A DNA stretch of 64,000 nucleotides from Candidatus Sphingomonas colombiensis (GTDB taxonomy: Bacteria > Pseudomonadota > Alphaproteobacteria > Sphingomonadales > Sphingomonadaceae), in the NCBI GenBank assembly GCA_029202845.1, contig CP119315.1, positions 3,441,001-3,505,000 on the forward strand, written 5' to 3'. Both the position numbers and the translations under genes were made by a program. The notes under the pieces are model-generated. The model made no database searches, was not told the DNA's origin, and saw nothing but the letters and a program-made list of their open reading frames with translations. Below are positions 47,166 through 56,833 of the stretch, in pieces (the stretch's first letter is position 1; each line of letters begins with the position of its first letter).

Positions 47166-48449
47166 ATGACCGAGAATGCCCAGCTTTCCCTCGCTGGAAA
47201 GACTTCCGAATATCCCGTCCTGTCCGGCTCGGTCGGTCCGGACGTGATGGACATCCGCAAGCTTTACGGCGCGACGGGTGCGTTCACCTACGATCCCGGC
47301 TTCACCTCGACCGCGTCGTGCCGATCGGCGCTGACCTATATCGATGGTGATGAGGGCGTGCTCCTTCACCGTGGCTATGCGATCGGCGATCTCGCGGAAA
47401 ATTCGAGCTTCATGGAGGTCGCCTACCTCATGCTCAACGGCGAACTGCCGAAGAGCGAGGAACTGACGAAGTTCGAGAGCACGATCACCCGCCACACGAT
47501 GCTGCACGAGCAGCTGGCGACCTTCTATCGCGGTTTCCGTCGCGATGCGCACCCGATGGCCGTGATGTGCGGCGTGGTCGGCGCGCTTTCGGCCTTCTAC
47601 CACGATTCGACCGATATCCACGATCCGCAGCAGCGGATGATCGCGTCGCACCGGCTGATCGCAAAGATGCCGACGATCGCGGCGATGGCGTATAAATACA
47701 GCGTCGGGCAGCCGTTCCTCTATCCGGACAACTCGCTGAGCTACACCGGCAATTTCCTGCGCATGACGTTCGGCGTGCCGGCCGAGCAATATGAGATCCA
47801 CCCGGCGGTGGAAAAGGCGATGGACCGGATCTTCATCCTCCACGCCGATCACGAGCAGAACGCATCGACCTCCACCGTGCGTCTCGCCGGTTCGTCGGGC
47901 GCCAATCCGTTCGCGTGCATCGCGGCGGGCATCGCCTGCCTGTGGGGCCCGGCGCATGGCGGCGCGAACGAGGCAGCGCTCAACATGCTGCATGAGATCG
48001 GCACGCCGGATCGCATTCCGGAGTTCATCGCCCGCGCGAAGGACAAGAACGATCCGTTCCGCCTGATGGGCTTCGGCCACCGCGTCTATAAGAACTACGA
48101 TCCCCGCGCGACCGTGATGCAGAAGACGGTGCGTGAGGTGTTCGAGGCGCTGAACGTCAGCGATCCCGTGTTCGAAACCGCGATGCGGCTCGAGGAAATC
48201 GCGCTGAGCGACGATTATTTCGTCGAGAAGAAGCTGTTCCCGAACGTCGATTTCTATTCCGGCGTGATCCTGTCGGCGATCGGCTTCCCGACATCGATGT
48301 TCACCGCGCTGTTCGCACTCGCCCGCACCGTCGGCTGGGTGGCGCAGTGGAACGAGATGATCACGGACCCCGATCAGAAGATCGGCCGCCCGCGCCAGCT
48401 CTACACCGGCCCGACCCAGCGGCCGTACGTGCCGGCGGCGAAGCGCTGA
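47166..48449 (+). CDS. gltA: Citrate synthase
   Basis: A 427-residue type II citrate synthase from ATG 47166 (AGGAG site). Motifs include CRSALTYIDGDEGVLLHRGY, LHADHEQNASTSTVRL with the catalytic His, GPAHGGANEAALNML, and GFGHRVYKNYDPR with another His and Arg. It condenses oxaloacetate with acetyl-CoA at the entry to the TCA cycle. The length and the NADH-regulated type fit alphaproteobacteria. It is followed by a coupled small membrane protein. Confidence 0.95.
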   Translation: MTENAQLSLAGKTSEYPVLSGSVGPDVMDIRKLYGATGAFTYDPGFTSTASCRSALTYIDGDEGVLLHRGYAIGDLAENSSFMEVAYLMLNGELPKSEELTKFESTITRHTMLHEQLATFYRGFRRDAHPMAVMCGVVGALSAFYHDSTDIHDPQQRMIASHRLIAKMPTIAAMAYKYSVGQPFLYPDNSLSYTGNFLRMTFGVPAEQYEIHPAVEKAMDRIFILHADHEQNASTSTVRLAGSSGANPFACIAAGIACLWGPAHGGANEAALNMLHEIGTPDRIPEFIARAKDKNDPFRLMGFGHRVYKNYDPRATVMQKTVREVFEALNVSDPVFETAMRLEEIALSDDYFVEKKLFPNVDFYSGVILSAIGFPTSMFTALFALARTVGWVAQWNEMITDPDQKIGRPRQLYTGPTQRPYVPAAKR

Positions 48450-48655
48450 TGCATATCGCACGCCCGGCGCTGACAGTGCTGGGCGTGCTTCTCTTCCTGA
48501 TCGGCGTGTTGTGGATCGGTCAGGGGCTTGGTTACATCCACTGGCCGGAATCGAGTTTCATGCTCGATCAGCGCCCATGGGCGGATCGCGGCGCGATCGT
48601 TTCGATACTCGGATTGTGCCTTGTGCTCGCGGCGCGGCGATTAGGCCGCCGGTAG
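48449..48655 (+). CDS. Small two-segment membrane protein downstream of citrate synthase
   Basis: A 68-residue protein whose ATG overlaps the gltA stop (TGATG). Two hydrophobic segments, ALTVLGVLLFLIGVLWIGQG and GAIVSILGLCLVLA, flank a short polar loop. No family with known function was recognised. Translational coupling to gltA suggests constitutive expression, but no role in citrate metabolism can be claimed. It overlaps the convergent kinase by 15 bases. Confidence 0.7.
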   Translation: MHIARPALTVLGVLLFLIGVLWIGQGLGYIHWPESSFMLDQRPWADRGAIVSILGLCLVLAARRLGRR

Positions 48656-49978
48656 CGTCAGCACGAAGCGCGCGCCCTCGCCCGCCGCGCTGTCAACCGT
48701 TATATCCCCGCCCATCGCGCGGGCGAGCCGGCGCGAGATATAAAGACCCAGCCCGCTACCGCCGGGCTCACGCGGATCGACGCGGGCGAACTTCGCGAAG
48801 ATGCGCGCCTGATCCTCCGGCGCGATCCCGTTGCCCTGATCGGCGACGATCGCCACCACCTGCGCGCCATCACGCTGGACGCGCAGCCACACAGCGCCGC
48901 CGCGCGGGGAATAGCGCAGCGCATTGCCGATCAGATTGACCAAAATCTGCAGGATGCGGCGGAACTCGCCGATCCCGGCGAGCGGCTCATCCGCGCCGCC
49001 AATGTCGATCGTCACCCCGGCATCCGCTGCCCGCACCGCGAACAACCCCGCCGCGCGACGCAGCACATCGGCGAGATCGACCGTCTCGAACTCGATGCGG
49101 AAATCGTCGCGCTCGATCGCTTCGAGATCGGCGAGATCGTCGACCAGCCCCATCAGGTGGCGGCCCGCGCTGGCGATATCCGCTGCATAATCAACGTAAT
49201 GCGGGTCGATCGGGCCGTCGGTCGCGGCGTTGATGCTATCGGCATTGGCGATGATCCGGCCGAGCGGGCCGCGCAGGATGCCGTCGAGCCGGGTGTTGAA
49301 CGCCTCCACCGGCGCCGGCCCGGCGTCTTCAACCTTTTTCACGGGCAGGAATACCCCGCCGACAAAGCCGGCGAACACACCCATTGCGTTGCGCCGCGCG
49401 GTGCCCGCGAGCGTCACGCGTTCCGCCGAGCCGCGAATCGTCGCCGCTTGGCCGTCGAAATCGCGCTGCGCCGCCATGGCCTCCAGCAGCGTCATCCCGC
49501 CACCGGCATCGGGCAGCAGCGTGAACAATTCGGTCAGCGGCTTGCCGATCAGCGCGGACGGATCGAGGCCATGTGCCGTGCCCGCGTCGACCGGCAGATG
49601 CGCGATGCGCAGCGCCGCGTCGATTTCCCACACCCAATCCGCCCCGGCAGGCGGCGGGGCGAGTTGCGTCGCGGCCACCGCGCTGCGCCACGCGGGGCGC
49701 TCTCGCATCGGCGCCACCGAAAGCGTGACGCCATCGGCGGTCGGCACCGCGCGCACCCAGCATTCCAGATCGACGTCCGCATCCGCGATCACCACCGTCC
49801 GCTGGACGAGGATGCGCAACCGCCGCGCCAGCCGCACCACCGTCGCGAGTTGCGGCACGGCAAGCAATTCGCCCACCGCGCCGCCCGCGCGATCGTTGAG
49901 CATCGTGAAATCCGCATCGGCCGATACCAGCCGGTCCGCGTGATCCAATCGCGCGGTCAGCGCCATGCCTTCGCTCAT
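48641..49978 (-). CDS. Degenerate sensor histidine kinase lacking its phospho-acceptor His
   Basis: A 445-residue soluble protein. The ATP-binding domain is complete: N-box LVNLIGNALRYSP, G1 DQGNGIAPE, F-box FAKFARVDP, and G2 GGSGLGLYISRR. The dimerisation helix retains the PL of the H-box but reads DGILRGPL at residues 232-239, where SHELRTPL is expected; the His is a Gly (233). A PAS-like domain precedes it (about 115-215). It may serve as a scaffold or phosphatase. It overlaps the DUF2336 gene by four bases, suggesting joint function. Confidence 0.8.
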   Translation of the reverse strand: MSEGMALTARLDHADRLVSADADFTMLNDRAGGAVGELLAVPQLATVVRLARRLRILVQRTVVIADADVDLECWVRAVPTADGVTLSVAPMRERPAWRSAVAATQLAPPPAGADWVWEIDAALRIAHLPVDAGTAHGLDPSALIGKPLTELFTLLPDAGGGMTLLEAMAAQRDFDGQAATIRGSAERVTLAGTARRNAMGVFAGFVGGVFLPVKKVEDAGPAPVEAFNTRLDGILRGPLGRIIANADSINAATDGPIDPHYVDYAADIASAGRHLMGLVDDLADLEAIERDDFRIEFETVDLADVLRRAAGLFAVRAADAGVTIDIGGADEPLAGIGEFRRILQILVNLIGNALRYSPRGGAVWLRVQRDGAQVVAIVADQGNGIAPEDQARIFAKFARVDPREPGGSGLGLYISRRLARAMGGDITVDSAAGEGARFVLTLPAA

Positions 49979-51030
49979 GCCCGGCGCGATCGTTCGAGCG
50001 CGCGGATCGCGCGACGGAAATCGGCGTGGAGCGAAAGCGGCGCGAGCGCCTCACGCGCGGCGGCCACCGGGATCGCCGCGATCGTATCGAGCAGATCGGC
50101 GAACGCTTCGATATCGCGGCGCGGATCGGCATCGGCCAGCAGCAGCGCCACCCGCGCCAGCGCGTCACGCGCGAATCCATGCGCACGCAGCACCAGCCAC
50201 AACCGATCGCCATCGGGATCGAGCAGCAGCGTGCGCGCCTCTCGCAGATCGATCCGCTGGATATAGGCGATCAATGCGGCGGCAAGCTCAGCGCGGCCAT
50301 CGCCCAGCGCCTCGATCAGCAACGCGGGAAGCTCATCAGCCCGCGCGTCGATCGCAGCGGCAAGCCTAAGCGCGATCGGATCGAGCCGCGCGCCCTCATC
50401 ATGCGCATCGATACTGCGCACGGCCGCGTCGACCAGCGCCTGATCGGCGTTGCCCGGACGAACCTCACGCAGCGCGGCGGCGATCCACCACACGACACGG
50501 CGATGCAGATCGGGCGGCAAGCCGACACTGGTGTCGCGCCGCCCATCCGCCAGAATATAGTCGCGCGCGGCCGCCGCGGTTACGGCATCATCGCCCTGCG
50601 CGAGCCGCGGCAGCAACATCGCGGGCGTACCCGGCTCCCGATTCGCGACAAGCGCCCGCCCGAGCAGCGCCAGCCGGATCTGCCCGATCAGCTCCGCCAT
50701 CAGATCCGGATCGCGCAACAATCCCGCATCGACCAGCCGCCGCAGCGTTTCCGCCGGATCGGCGGACACGATCCCGCCGGCCCCGCGCGTCAGCAGGCGG
50801 GTGGCATGGGCGGCGAGCTCGCGCTCTATGCCTTCAAGCATCGCGCCGATCGCGCTGTGGAGCGCGGCGCGGGTGCGATCGTCCAGCCGATCGTGCGCCG
50901 CCAGAAAAAAGTCGTCGATCGCGGCATTCAGCCGCCGTTCCGCGCGCGCGTCTGCCCGCGCCGCACGCGCGAAAATCGGCGCGGCGTCTGGAGCGATCGC
51001 GTGCAAGGGGTCGTCCTGATCGACCGGCAT
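49975..51030 (-). CDS. DUF2336 domain protein
   Basis: A 351-residue alpha-helical protein of the DUF2336 family, rich in Ala, Arg, Asp and Leu with repeated helical hairpins. I saw no enzyme motif or membrane segment. Its stop overlaps the start of the degenerate histidine kinase (ATGA), so the two are produced together. A role as an adaptor to that kinase is inferred from coupling only. The intergenic distance to the upstream membrane gene is 35 bases. Confidence 0.75.
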   Translation of the reverse strand: MPVDQDDPLHAIAPDAAPIFARAARADARAERRLNAAIDDFFLAAHDRLDDRTRAALHSAIGAMLEGIERELAAHATRLLTRGAGGIVSADPAETLRRLVDAGLLRDPDLMAELIGQIRLALLGRALVANREPGTPAMLLPRLAQGDDAVTAAAARDYILADGRRDTSVGLPPDLHRRVVWWIAAALREVRPGNADQALVDAAVRSIDAHDEGARLDPIALRLAAAIDARADELPALLIEALGDGRAELAAALIAYIQRIDLREARTLLLDPDGDRLWLVLRAHGFARDALARVALLLADADPRRDIEAFADLLDTIAAIPVAAAREALAPLSLHADFRRAIRALERSRRA

Positions 51031-51065
51031 GAGAATCGGATTAGGGCAATGTCGTTAAGAGGGCA

Positions 51066-52304
51066 CTAAGCCTGACGACGAAGTAACTCTATCGCAGCGC
51101 CTAAAGTCGCGAAGGCATAAATCGCCGCCAGCACCAGCCCGGCCATCGGCACCCGCACCAATGTCAGCACCGCGAGCACCAGCAGATAAGCGGGCGGCGT
51201 CGCCCACCAGGCGGCCCGCGGCACCGCGCTCGCAGCGCGCTCGCCGAGCGTACCGGCCGCAATCATCACGATCGCGACGATCAGCGCCGAATCGGTCGCG
51301 GCGAATGAATCGATCGAATAGCCGAGCAGCACCCCCGCCAGCGCCGGCACCGCGAGGATCGCCCAGTTCAGCGCCTGCGCGAGCCGCACTTCATCCCGCA
51401 GCCATGCGACGCGCTCCCCCATCACCGCCGCGATCATCCCGGCAAGCGCGGCGAGCAAACCGATCGCATGATAACCGGCAGCGACCATCCCCAGCCCGAC
51501 GAGCACCGCCACGCCCGCCCCCGCCGCAACCGCTACGGTGGATGCAGCGCGTCGCACCAGCGGCGGCAGGACGATGCCGGCGATCGGCCGCACCACCCAG
51601 CGATCGAACCATGACGGCCGCGTCGCAAGCGTGGCCATCACCACCGCACGGCTGCGCTCCTCCAGCGCGGCGCCGCGCCGTTCGACGCCATGGCCCGCAC
51701 CGGCCTGGCCAACCGGCATCATGATATGGCGCGCGCCGGCCTGCGCGGTGACGTGGAGCAGCGCCGATTGCACATCATAATCGCTCGGCAGCGCGGCCAC
51801 TTCGCCCAGCCGTCGCGCATCAAGCCGCGCGATGCCGGCCCAGGCGAGGCCGCCGCCAAGTCGCTCATAATCCGCCAGCGCGCTGCCCGCATCCACCACC
51901 AGCAGGGCATCGCCCCCCTCGTGCGCGAAAGCGGTGATCGCGGTGTCGGAGGTGATAAGGCCATCCGCCAGCATCACGATCTGCGCCAGTGGATGCAGCC
52001 GCGCGCTCGCCTCCGCCGCGCTGCGCACGGTATCGACGCTCATCCCGCGCCGCCCGATCCGTGCGATCGCACCGAGCAATTCAGGCGTCAGACGCGAGAC
52101 GACTATCACGAGCTGCGATGCCCCTGCCCCCGCCAGCAACCGCGCCTGATATTCGATCAGCGTGACGCCGGCGAACGGCAGCGTGGCCGCCAGGGTTCCC
52201 GGACGGTCATCGGCATCTTGAACGGCGAACAGCAATCCCGCGAGCATCCCCGCGCTGTTAGCGACCAACGCGGCGATGGCAAACGATGCGTGGCGCAAGC
52301 GCAC
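51066..52304 (-). CDS. Degenerate nucleotidyltransferase/CDP-alcohol phosphotransferase-like membrane protein
   Basis: A 412-residue protein starting at GTG (an ATG at 52247 is an alternative). The first 200 residues have the outline of a GT-A-type nucleotidyltransferase with a poorly kept nucleotide loop (DADDRPGTLAATLPFAG). Residues about 230-412 hold five to six membrane segments in the place of a CDP-alcohol phosphotransferase, beginning WFDRWVVRPIAGIVLPPLV. The DG-x2-AR-x8-G-x3-D motif is absent. It resembles bifunctional inositol-phosphate enzymes of the kind split into two intact genes at 28.6-31.4 kb. Likely non-catalytic. Confidence 0.6.
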   Translation of the reverse strand: MRLRHASFAIAALVANSAGMLAGLLFAVQDADDRPGTLAATLPFAGVTLIEYQARLLAGAGASQLVIVVSRLTPELLGAIARIGRRGMSVDTVRSAAEASARLHPLAQIVMLADGLITSDTAITAFAHEGGDALLVVDAGSALADYERLGGGLAWAGIARLDARRLGEVAALPSDYDVQSALLHVTAQAGARHIMMPVGQAGAGHGVERRGAALEERSRAVVMATLATRPSWFDRWVVRPIAGIVLPPLVRRAASTVAVAAGAGVAVLVGLGMVAAGYHAIGLLAALAGMIAAVMGERVAWLRDEVRLAQALNWAILAVPALAGVLLGYSIDSFAATDSALIVAIVMIAAGTLGERAASAVPRAAWWATPPAYLLVLAVLTLVRVPMAGLVLAAIYAFATLGAAIELLRRQA

Positions 52305-52434
52305 GAATCATTGCCCTAAACATCGCACCGGCAGCGGGGCGACAAAGCCGGGTGGGCAGCGCGATGCGGCGAAGCGAGCCAGGCACGGCGCGCTAATCGC
52401 TTTGTCGGCGGGCGATTCGTGGTAAACCCCTCCG

Positions 52435-54750
52435 ATGAGCGGGGGAACAACGATGATCGGGCTGCGCGAGGCCGTCAATACGCCATCCAACCCGGTGGCA
52501 GCGAACGAGGAACAGCCCCTGTTCCTCGATGAGTTCGAGGTTACGGAGCTAGGCCCGCTGGCCAGTAGCGGATTGGTGGAGGATGAACTTCCTCCCTCGA
52601 TGTGGCGTACGATCGGGCCGGTGCTGCTTGGCGTGTTTTCGCTCGCCTGGGTCGGCACGCTGGTCGCGCTCGCGTGGAACAGCTTGCCAGAGATGACGCC
52701 GGTCGCGATCGCGCAATTCGTCGCCGCGCTGGTTACCGTGCCGCTGCTGGCGGGGGTCGTGTGGCTGATCGCGCTGCGCACCAGCACGGCAGAGGCACGG
52801 CGCTTCGGTGCGACGGCGCGCGCGATGCGTGCCGAAGCCGCGATGCTCGAACAGACCGTCGCAGCGCTGACCGCCGCGATTCAGGCCAATCGCGCGCAAC
52901 TCAACGAGCAGGCGCAGGCGCTCTCCGCGCTCGGCGACGCGACCACCGCGCGCCTTGCCGCGATCGGCAGCGGGCTATCCGAGGAAGTGGCAGTGGCGAA
53001 CAGCCATGCCCGCTCGCTCTCCGACACCGCTCAGGCGGCGCAGGACAATCTCAATATCCTGATGTCGGGCGTGCCGCGCGCAGCGGAGGAAATCGCCAAC
53101 CTCGTCATCCATATCGACCGGGCCGGGCTCGCCGCGGGCGAGCAAGCCGCCGCGCTGGATGTGCAGGTCAGCGCGCTCGCCGATCGCGGGCGCGAGGCCG
53201 AAACGGTGGCCGGGGGCGCCGCGCAGAAGCTCGCCGCGCATATCGCGCGGATGGAATCGACCAGCGAAAATGCCGGCACGCGGCTCGAATCGGTCACCGC
53301 CGAAATGTCCTCTGCGATCGACACGATGCTGGATCGCACCGCGAACGCGATCGATGAATCGCGCAAGAGCATCGCCGCGCAGGGCGATGCGATGCTGGCG
53401 ATGGTCGGCGCCAATCAGGCCGCACTCGATACGGCCGCGCGGGAGAGCGCGGAATCGCTCGCCGATCGCATCAGCCTGATCGAGGTGGTGATCGATCGCG
53501 TCGCGGCGCGGCTCGATGCACAGCGCGGTGCCGGTGACATGCTGCTCACCTCGCTCGACGGTGGGATCGCCGATGTGGAGCGCAAGCTGGAGGCACTGCA
53601 CCAGCAGGGCGTGGAGCGATCGCATCTGCTCGCCGCCTCGATCAGCGCGCTCGGCGGCTCGGCCGACGCCATGACCGAGGCGCTGCGCGCCGGCGACGAC
53701 ATGGCGAACCGCGCCATCGGCACCACCGAATCGCTGTTGGCCGCGCTCGACGCCGCGTCGCGCGAAATGGATGAGACGATGCCCGCCGCGGTCGACCGGC
53801 TGGACAGCCGCTTCGCCGCGTCCAAGGCGGCGGTTACCGCGACCAAGCCCGAACTGCTCGCGCTCGTCACCGCGGCGGAGAGCACGCATGACGCGATCGA
53901 GGCGATCGCGCAGGTCATCGCCAATCAGCGCCGCAACGTCGATGCGCTGACCAGCACTCTGCTCGAATCGCTCACCAGCGGCCGCGCCAAGGCGGATGCG
54001 ATCGGCCAGATGGTCGACGAAGCCTCCGAACGCGCCAACCGGCTGGCCGAGGAAGCCGCGCCGCGTCTGCTGGAATCGCTGCTGCGCGTTCGCGACACCG
54101 CGACGCAGGCGGCGGAACATGCCCGCGACACGCTCGCCAAGGTTATCCCCGAAGCCGCCGAGGCGCTGGAAAAATCGGGCGTCATCGCGTTGCGGCAAGC
54201 AGTCGACAAAGGCTTCGACAAGACGATCGCCGAACTCGCGACCGTGGCCGAAAACGCCATCGCCGCCACCTCGCGCGCCGCTGCCGAGCTGGATCTGCAG
54301 ATCCGCAAGATCGACGAACAAGCGGCGCTGGTCGAAACCAAGATCGAACTTGCCCATAGCGAGCGCGAGGAGCATGAGCGCGAGAGCTTCGCCAAGCGCG
54401 CGTCGCTGCTGATCGAGGCGCTCAACTCCGCATCGATCGACATCACCCGCACCTTCGCGCCGGATATCGCCGACAGCGCCTGGTCCGCCTATCTGAAGGG
54501 CGATCGCGGCGTGTTCACGCGGCGCGCGGTGCGGCTGCTCGATTCGAACGAACAGCGCGATATCGCGCGGCTATATGACGACGATCTCGCCTTCCGCGAG
54601 CAGGTCAATCGCTACATCCACGATTTCGAGGCGATGCTGCGCACCATCCTGACACAGCGTGACGGATCGCCGCTTGGCGTTACGCTGCTCTCATCCGACA
54701 TGGGCAAGCTCTACGTCGCGCTGGCGCAGGCGATCGAGCGGTTGCGCTGA
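52435..54750 (+). CDS. Membrane-anchored long coiled-coil protein of unknown function
   Basis: A 771-residue protein. After a 55-residue cytoplasmic N-terminus come two hydrophobic segments (about 60-82 and 92-112), then roughly 500 residues of Ala-, Glu-, Arg- and Gln-rich coiled coil (about 120-650), and a C-terminal folded part (about 650-771) with conserved-looking DITRTFAPDIADSAWSAYLKGDRG. The layout resembles cell-pole or division tethering proteins, but I recognise no named family. It is transcribed alone from ATG 52435, divergently from the upstream membrane protein. Confidence 0.7.
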   Translation: MSGGTTMIGLREAVNTPSNPVAANEEQPLFLDEFEVTELGPLASSGLVEDELPPSMWRTIGPVLLGVFSLAWVGTLVALAWNSLPEMTPVAIAQFVAALVTVPLLAGVVWLIALRTSTAEARRFGATARAMRAEAAMLEQTVAALTAAIQANRAQLNEQAQALSALGDATTARLAAIGSGLSEEVAVANSHARSLSDTAQAAQDNLNILMSGVPRAAEEIANLVIHIDRAGLAAGEQAAALDVQVSALADRGREAETVAGGAAQKLAAHIARMESTSENAGTRLESVTAEMSSAIDTMLDRTANAIDESRKSIAAQGDAMLAMVGANQAALDTAARESAESLADRISLIEVVIDRVAARLDAQRGAGDMLLTSLDGGIADVERKLEALHQQGVERSHLLAASISALGGSADAMTEALRAGDDMANRAIGTTESLLAALDAASREMDETMPAAVDRLDSRFAASKAAVTATKPELLALVTAAESTHDAIEAIAQVIANQRRNVDALTSTLLESLTSGRAKADAIGQMVDEASERANRLAEEAAPRLLESLLRVRDTATQAAEHARDTLAKVIPEAAEALEKSGVIALRQAVDKGFDKTIAELATVAENAIAATSRAAAELDLQIRKIDEQAALVETKIELAHSEREEHERESFAKRASLLIEALNSASIDITRTFAPDIADSAWSAYLKGDRGVFTRRAVRLLDSNEQRDIARLYDDDLAFREQVNRYIHDFEAMLRTILTQRDGSPLGVTLLSSDMGKLYVALAQAIERLR

Positions 54751-54841
54751 GCCCCGGCATCTCGCGACGCGGGATCGGGGCGGCGCTTGTCTGGCGCGGA
54801 GGCGTGGCCCCCTTTTCCCGCGCCCTTATTCCAACGCGCGC

Positions 54842-55117
54842 TTACAGGCCGTTGGCGATATCCAGAACATCGAGCATGTCGGTGGTGACCCAGCCGAACT
54901 GGTAATTGGCGAGGAACAGCAGAAACAGCACTGTCGCGACGATGGTCACGCGAAACGCGGTGCGCCCGACGCGGAAATCATGCGGAGCGCTCTCCGCCTG
55001 CCCCGGCACCCGCTCCACCCTCGCCTCATCGGCGGTGCGGACGCCGAACGGCAACACCAGAAACACCGAAAATGCCCAGAACAGGACATAGATCGCCAGC
55101 ATCGACGTCCAGCGCAT
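54842..55117 (-). CDS. DUF1467 family small membrane protein
   Basis: A 91-residue protein with two membrane segments (about 5-26 and 60-82) around a soluble loop containing GVRTADEARVERVPGQAESA. It matches the DUF1467 layout. This gene accompanies rnj, coaX and birA downstream of the nuo operon in many alphaproteobacteria, and here begins four bases after rnj. Its function is unknown. Confidence 0.8.
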   Translation of the reverse strand: MRWTSMLAIYVLFWAFSVFLVLPFGVRTADEARVERVPGQAESAPHDFRVGRTAFRVTIVATVLFLLFLANYQFGWVTTDMLDVLDIANGL

Positions 55118-55121
55118 CGCC

Positions 55122-56759
55122 TCAGACCTCCACGATCAGCACATCGACGATCGGCTTCTTGCCCGTCCAGCGCGTCGCGACACGGCGCACCGCGAGCCGC
55201 ACATCCTCGCGCAGCCGTGCGGCATTGCCGCTGGAGCTACGCACCGCCTCGGCGGCGGCCTCCTCAGCCTCGGCAACGAACGGATCGCGCTCTTCCTCGA
55301 CCGGCACGCCCTGCAAACGCACCTGCGGCGCACCGGCAAGCCGCCCCTCACGCGTCACCGCGACCGCGACCGACATCTGGCCGTTGATACCAAGCTTACG
55401 GCGCTCGTTGATCGTCACGCCATCCGCCGGCAGGATCACATCGCCGTCGAGCACCAGCCGCCCGACCGGAACGTGGCCGAGCTTTTCCGGCGCGCCGGGC
55501 GCCAGCCGCACCAGATCGCCATCGGTCTGCACCAGCGCGCGAGGCACGCCCTGCGACAGACCGAAACGGGCATGTTCCATCAGATGCCGCATCTCGCCGT
55601 GCACCGGCACCAGCAGGCTCGGGCGAACCCAGTCATACATCGCCGCCAGCTCGGGGCGGCCGGGATGGCCGGAGACGTGGACGTGCGCCTGCTTCTCGGT
55701 CACCATTTCCACCCCGCGCCCGGCGAGGATATTCTGGATACGGCCGATCGCGACTTCGTTGCCGGGGATCTGCTTCGACGAGAAGATCACCGTGTCACCG
55801 GCATCGAGCGAGATCGGATGCGATCCCTCGGCCACGCGCGAAAGCGCGGCGCGCGCCTCACCCTGCCCGCCCGTCGCGACGATCAGCACGCTGTTGCGCG
55901 GCAGCCGCATCGCCGTATCGGGATCGATCGTTTCGGGAAAATCGCGCAGATAGCCGCATGATTTGGCGACACGGATGATCCGATCGAGCGAGCGCCCGGT
56001 GACGCAAAGCTTCCGCCCGGTCTCCTTCGCCACCCGGCCCAGCGTGGCCAGACGCGCGGCATTCGAGGCGAAGCTCGTCACCAGCACGCGCCCGCGCGCC
56101 TTTGCGACCGCCTCAGCCAGCCCGCGCTGCACAGAGCTTTCGGAGCCGGAAGCCTCCGCATTGAAAACATTGGTCGAATCGCACACCAGCACATCGATCC
56201 CGGCATCGCCGATGTCGCGCAATTCCTGCTCGGTCGCGGGCTTGCCGATCACCGGGCTCGGATCGAGCTTCCAATCGCCGGTATGGAAAACGCGGGCATG
56301 GGGCGTGCTGATCTCCAGCGCGCTCGCTTCGGGGATCGAATGCGCCAGCGGCACGAAACGAATGTCGAACGGCCCGACCGCGAACCGCTCGCGCGGCTGG
56401 ATCACGCGCAGATCGACCCGATCGGCGATCCGCTCCTCCTCCAGCTTGCCGTGGATCAGCCCGGCGGTGAACGGCGTCGCATACAGCGGCACGCCCAAAT
56501 CCTGCGCCAGATAGGGAAGCGCGCCGATATGATCCTCATGCCCGTGGGTCAGAACGATCCCGGCCAGTTCCTCGCGGCGCTCCTCGATGAACGAAAGGTC
56601 CGGCAGCACGAGATCGATGCCGGGATAGCTGTGGTCGGCGAACGTCACGCCCATATCCACCATCAGCCATTTGCCCTGGGTGCCATATAGGTTGACGTTC
56701 ATGCCGATTTCGCCCGATCCGCCGAGCGCGCAAAAGAGAAGTTCGTTACGGGGAGTCAT
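55122..56759 (-). CDS. rnj: Ribonuclease J
   Basis: A 545-residue metallo-beta-lactamase/beta-CASP nuclease from ATG 56759. The zinc motif THGHEDHIG is at residues 71-79, followed by DWKLDPSP, DSTN and GGQGEARAAL of the beta-CASP part, and HVHVSGHPGRPEL of the last motif. The C-terminal dimerisation domain is present. RNase J has endonuclease and 5' exonuclease activity and matures rRNA. The gene is in a block with coaX and birA, which may be cotranscribed from the nuo side. Confidence 0.9.
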   Translation of the reverse strand: MTPRNELLFCALGGSGEIGMNVNLYGTQGKWLMVDMGVTFADHSYPGIDLVLPDLSFIEERREELAGIVLTHGHEDHIGALPYLAQDLGVPLYATPFTAGLIHGKLEEERIADRVDLRVIQPRERFAVGPFDIRFVPLAHSIPEASALEISTPHARVFHTGDWKLDPSPVIGKPATEQELRDIGDAGIDVLVCDSTNVFNAEASGSESSVQRGLAEAVAKARGRVLVTSFASNAARLATLGRVAKETGRKLCVTGRSLDRIIRVAKSCGYLRDFPETIDPDTAMRLPRNSVLIVATGGQGEARAALSRVAEGSHPISLDAGDTVIFSSKQIPGNEVAIGRIQNILAGRGVEMVTEKQAHVHVSGHPGRPELAAMYDWVRPSLLVPVHGEMRHLMEHARFGLSQGVPRALVQTDGDLVRLAPGAPEKLGHVPVGRLVLDGDVILPADGVTINERRKLGINGQMSVAVAVTREGRLAGAPQVRLQGVPVEEERDPFVAEAEEAAAEAVRSSSGNAARLREDVRLAVRRVATRWTGKKPIVDVLIVEV

Positions 56760-56833
56760 TGTAATCCTAACTGGGCGCCCCGGTCGCATTGCGCTTCATC
56801 GGAGCGGACGCCCCATGTAATCGGGGCGAGTTC

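Noticed and set aside
52975..54375. Long minus-strand frame opposite the coiled-coil gene
   Set aside because: Composition is Gly/Arg/Asp-rich shadow sequence. The plus-strand gene has membrane segments and heptads.
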